64,000 nt of DNA from assembly GCA_034112445.1 (NCBI GenBank), contig JAWUVI010000007.1, positions 1-64,000 of the forward strand, in the 5' to 3' direction. Position 1 is the first letter of the stretch, and every line of letters starts with the position of its first letter. Positions 62,320 through 64,000 of this stretch are shown here, piece by piece. The notes beneath the pieces were generated by a model. It had not been told where the DNA came from. It worked only from the letters and a program-made list of their open reading frames with translations, and made no database searches. A program made the translations under genes and the position numbers. Source of the DNA: Pelagadaptatus sp034112445. Lineage in GTDB: Bacteria > Pseudomonadota > Gammaproteobacteria > Pseudomonadales > Cellvibrionaceae.

Positions 62320-62586
62320 ATGGGAATACCAACGACAATAGAGTTTGATCAGGCAATCGCTGAAGCCGCCAGAATGCGTGAATCTGGAGAAGACCCAAAC
62401 CATATCGCTAAAACGTTACTGAGCTTAAACTATCGCTTTCAACACCTCAAAGAGGTGTATCACGCAACTGAGCACTACCTAAATTCTGGCATGGCTGAAA
62501 TTCCACACGCCAAACTCACAGTCGCCTTACGAAAATTCCGCGAACTAGAAAACGAGTCAGGTGACAGCGATAGGCTTCCAATGTAA
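62320..62586 (+). CDS. Small hypothetical protein after the fusion ATPase
   Basis: 88-aa helical protein (MGIPTTIEFDQAIAEAARMR ... NHIAKTLLSLNYRFQHLKEVYHATEHYLNSG in parts). The start at 62320 follows ATGAGG; an ATG at 62308 is possible. It begins 58 bp after the methyltransferase-GspE gene on the same strand and may be its partner. I do not recognise the family. The alternating charged pattern suggests a helical bundle; no signal peptide or membrane segment. Confidence 0.65.
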   Translation: MGIPTTIEFDQAIAEAARMRESGEDPNHIAKTLLSLNYRFQHLKEVYHATEHYLNSGMAEIPHAKLTVALRKFRELENESGDSDRLPM

Positions 62587-62602
62587 AAAAAGCACCAGAG
62601 GG

Positions 62603-63835
62603 CTAAAACAATTCAGCCTCATCGTTATCCAAACCTTCGGCCGTAGATTGCAATCGAGAAACTTGACGACGCTGGGTTCGCCATGGATTTGATGAAATAT
62701 TCAACATCGATAAGCGTTCTTGCAACTGCTTGGCAACATTCTCAATATCTGATTTTGATAGAGGCTGCATACGTGAACTATCAAGACTCTCAGCATTCAT
62801 CGTATTCAAGCCATCGACCGCAATTCGAGCCTCTTCAGCAGTGCTAAGCTGCTGATTAGCCGACTCACTGATCATAACGCCAGAATCATTAACCATACCA
62901 ATAACGACAGCCAATTCACCTAATTGCTCAGAAACACTCGTAACTTGCTCCAAACTTTCTTTTGATGCTTTACCGCTTCTTGCCATTACTTCAACCATCG
63001 CCGAGGTGCGGCTTTGAACTCGCTCAAGCATGGCCTGCACTTCATCAGTAGATTCCCTGGTACGCGATGCTAAATTACGAACTTCATCCGCCACTACCGC
63101 GAAACCGCGCCCTTGCTCACCCGCTCTAGCCGCTTCAATAGCCGCATTCAAAGCCAATAGATTTGTTTGTTCAGCAATACCATTAATCGCAGTGACAATA
63201 GAACCAATCTGATCACTTTCGTTTTGCAGCTCACTTAAAACTGTTTCAGCCTCTTCCATGTGCCCAGAAAGATCACTCATCACACTATTGGTTTTGAGCA
63301 TGGAGCCCTGACAATTAGTTACTGCAGCATTACCCTCGGCTAACTGATCTGCGATCAATTGAGATTGACTTGCTACAGCACTTGATTGACCTGACATAGT
63401 CGTCATGGCTGCCATAACGCTTTGCGAAAAATTGGTTTGCATGAACGCTTTTTGAGTGGTGTCGTTGTAGCTATCAGCTAACTCTTCTGACATAGGAATC
63501 AGCCGTGAAGCCGCAGCCATCGATAATTCGATAGGCTTTTCAATACTCTCTAACAAACGATTGAGCTCATGAGCAAGCTCAGTGATCTCAGGAGGGATAT
63601 CGCCGTCAAATTTAGCGGTTAGGTCAACATAGTTAGGCTGTAAAATTTCTTGTACTTTGTTGTGCAATAAAGAAATTCTATAACCTGCAACTTTCGTTAC
63701 TCCCCAGTACACCAGACCAAGGAGCAGTGCGTCTTTAAATAAAATCACAACAAGGCTATCGAAGTAATCGTAAAACAGCAAATCAACAATGAGGAGTCCT
63801 ATAGTAATGACTGCTGTAACTTGATTGCGGCGCAT
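62603..63835 (-). CDS. Chemoreceptor (methyl-accepting chemotaxis protein) without periplasmic domain
   Basis: 410 aa. Two membrane segments lie at the N-terminus (about 8-24 and 28-50) with almost no periplasmic loop, so it cannot sense through a classical ligand-binding domain. The cytoplasmic signalling part has the conserved hairpin tip EQTNLLALNAAIEAARAGEQ and GRGFAVVADEVRNLA (about 217-252). There is no C-terminal CheR-binding pentapeptide (it ends DEAELF). It is convergent with the 88-aa gene (16 bp) and led by a FliA promoter. The stimulus could be internal. Confidence 0.92.
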   Translation of the reverse strand: MRRNQVTAVITIGLLIVDLLFYDYFDSLVVILFKDALLLGLVYWGVTKVAGYRISLLHNKVQEILQPNYVDLTAKFDGDIPPEITELAHELNRLLESIEKPIELSMAAASRLIPMSEELADSYNDTTQKAFMQTNFSQSVMAAMTTMSGQSSAVASQSQLIADQLAEGNAAVTNCQGSMLKTNSVMSDLSGHMEEAETVLSELQNESDQIGSIVTAINGIAEQTNLLALNAAIEAARAGEQGRGFAVVADEVRNLASRTRESTDEVQAMLERVQSRTSAMVEVMARSGKASKESLEQVTSVSEQLGELAVVIGMVNDSGVMISESANQQLSTAEEARIAVDGLNTMNAESLDSSRMQPLSKSDIENVAKQLQERLSMLNISSNPWRTQRRQVSRLQSTAEGLDNDEAELF

Positions 63836-63875
63836 AGCGAATTCCTAAAGCGGGTAAATTTATATTCTAGACAAG

Positions 63876-63902
63876 GTATCGGCCGAAGAAACTATATATT
63901 TA
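63876..63902 (-). promoter_or_regulatory. sigma-28 (FliA) promoter for the chemoreceptor gene
   Basis: The minus strand reads TAAA, 15 bases, GCCGATAC, one mismatch from the TAAA-N15-GCCGATAA consensus. The predicted start is near 63868, 33 bases before the ATG at 63835. This places the chemoreceptor in the same late-flagellar regulon as flgM. Confidence 0.8.
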
Positions 63903-63931
63903 CCCTTAAGTAAAACTTTAACGTCTGAATT

Positions 63932-64000
63932 TTACATTTGCGATTGAATATAGTTTTGTAAGCCAATCTTTTGAATCAACCCCAACTGCTTCTCTAGCCA
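63932..64000 (-). CDS. C-terminal fragment of an unidentified gene (cut by window edge)
   Basis: The minus strand from the window edge is open for 22 codons ending ...LEKQLGLIQKIGLQNYIQ then SQM and TAA at 63932. The helical, amphipathic look is compatible with a real C-terminus, and it leaves 29 bp before the FliA promoter. Too short to identify. Confidence 0.35.
   Translation of the reverse strand, partial: WLEKQLGLIQKIGLQNYIQSQM

Overview
The window is chromosomal DNA of a flagellated, probably marine gammaproteobacterium. Gene order resembles Pseudomonas and Cellvibrionales-type genomes: flgBCDE / cheR-cheV / flgA-flgM-flgN; rpoE-mucA-mucC-mucD-lepA-lepB-rnc-era-recO-acpS; cysM-rlmD-relA-mazG; nadB / ygfX-sdhE / ygfZ; lysS-prfB. 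The taxonomic call is inference from synteny and protein style. I see no prophage, insertion sequence, CRISPR array or rRNA.

Region 1 (1-10550) is a flagellar and chemotaxis island: the start of flgF, then flgE, flgD, flgC, flgB, cheR and cheV on the minus strand, with flgA, flgM and flgN divergent. The hook protein FlgE is huge (1461 aa) because of a repetitive insert in its middle. Motif reading gives sigma-54 (-24/-12) promoters before flgF, flgB and flgA, and a sigma-28 promoter before flgM. Outside the island, ycgR (18097) has a fourth sigma-54 site and the chemoreceptor gene at 62603 has a second sigma-28 site, so both probably belong to the same flagellar cascade.

Region 2 (10554-13845) holds a three-gene radical SAM (ArsS-like) plus two glycosyltransferase cassette, a tRNA-Arg(CCT) and rsmE. 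Region 3 (13882-18867) has a GGDEF-EAL protein, a small arginine-rich protein, ttcA and ycgR. Region 4 (18947-28300) has bioA, trpS, a cNMP-binding/rhodanese fusion that lacks the rhodanese cysteine, an M18 aminopeptidase, uppP, tsaB, an AlgP/histone H1-like protein and adk.

Region 5 (27449-42550) is a long minus-strand housekeeping and stress block, from rpoE (envelope-stress sigma factor with its anti-sigma factor and the MucD protease) down to the stringent-response genes relA and mazG. Two genes common in this arrangement are absent: rseB/mucB between mucA and mucC, and pdxJ between recO and acpS.

Region 6 (42663-58726) has nadB, ygfX-sdhE, ygfZ, an HDOD protein, ung, rapA, a SUKH-family gene, a DUF3581 gene, a divergent finR-like/fpr pair, a lysS operon with two downstream genes, prfB with its programmed frameshift, a nitroreductase and a candidate 29-aa membrane protein not previously delimited here. 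Region 7 (58878-64000) has a LysR regulator, an unusual fusion of a protein-methyltransferase-like domain to a GspE/PilB-type secretion ATPase followed by a 88-aa gene, a chemoreceptor and the tail of one more gene.

The two most unusual items are the giant FlgE and the methyltransferase-GspE fusion.
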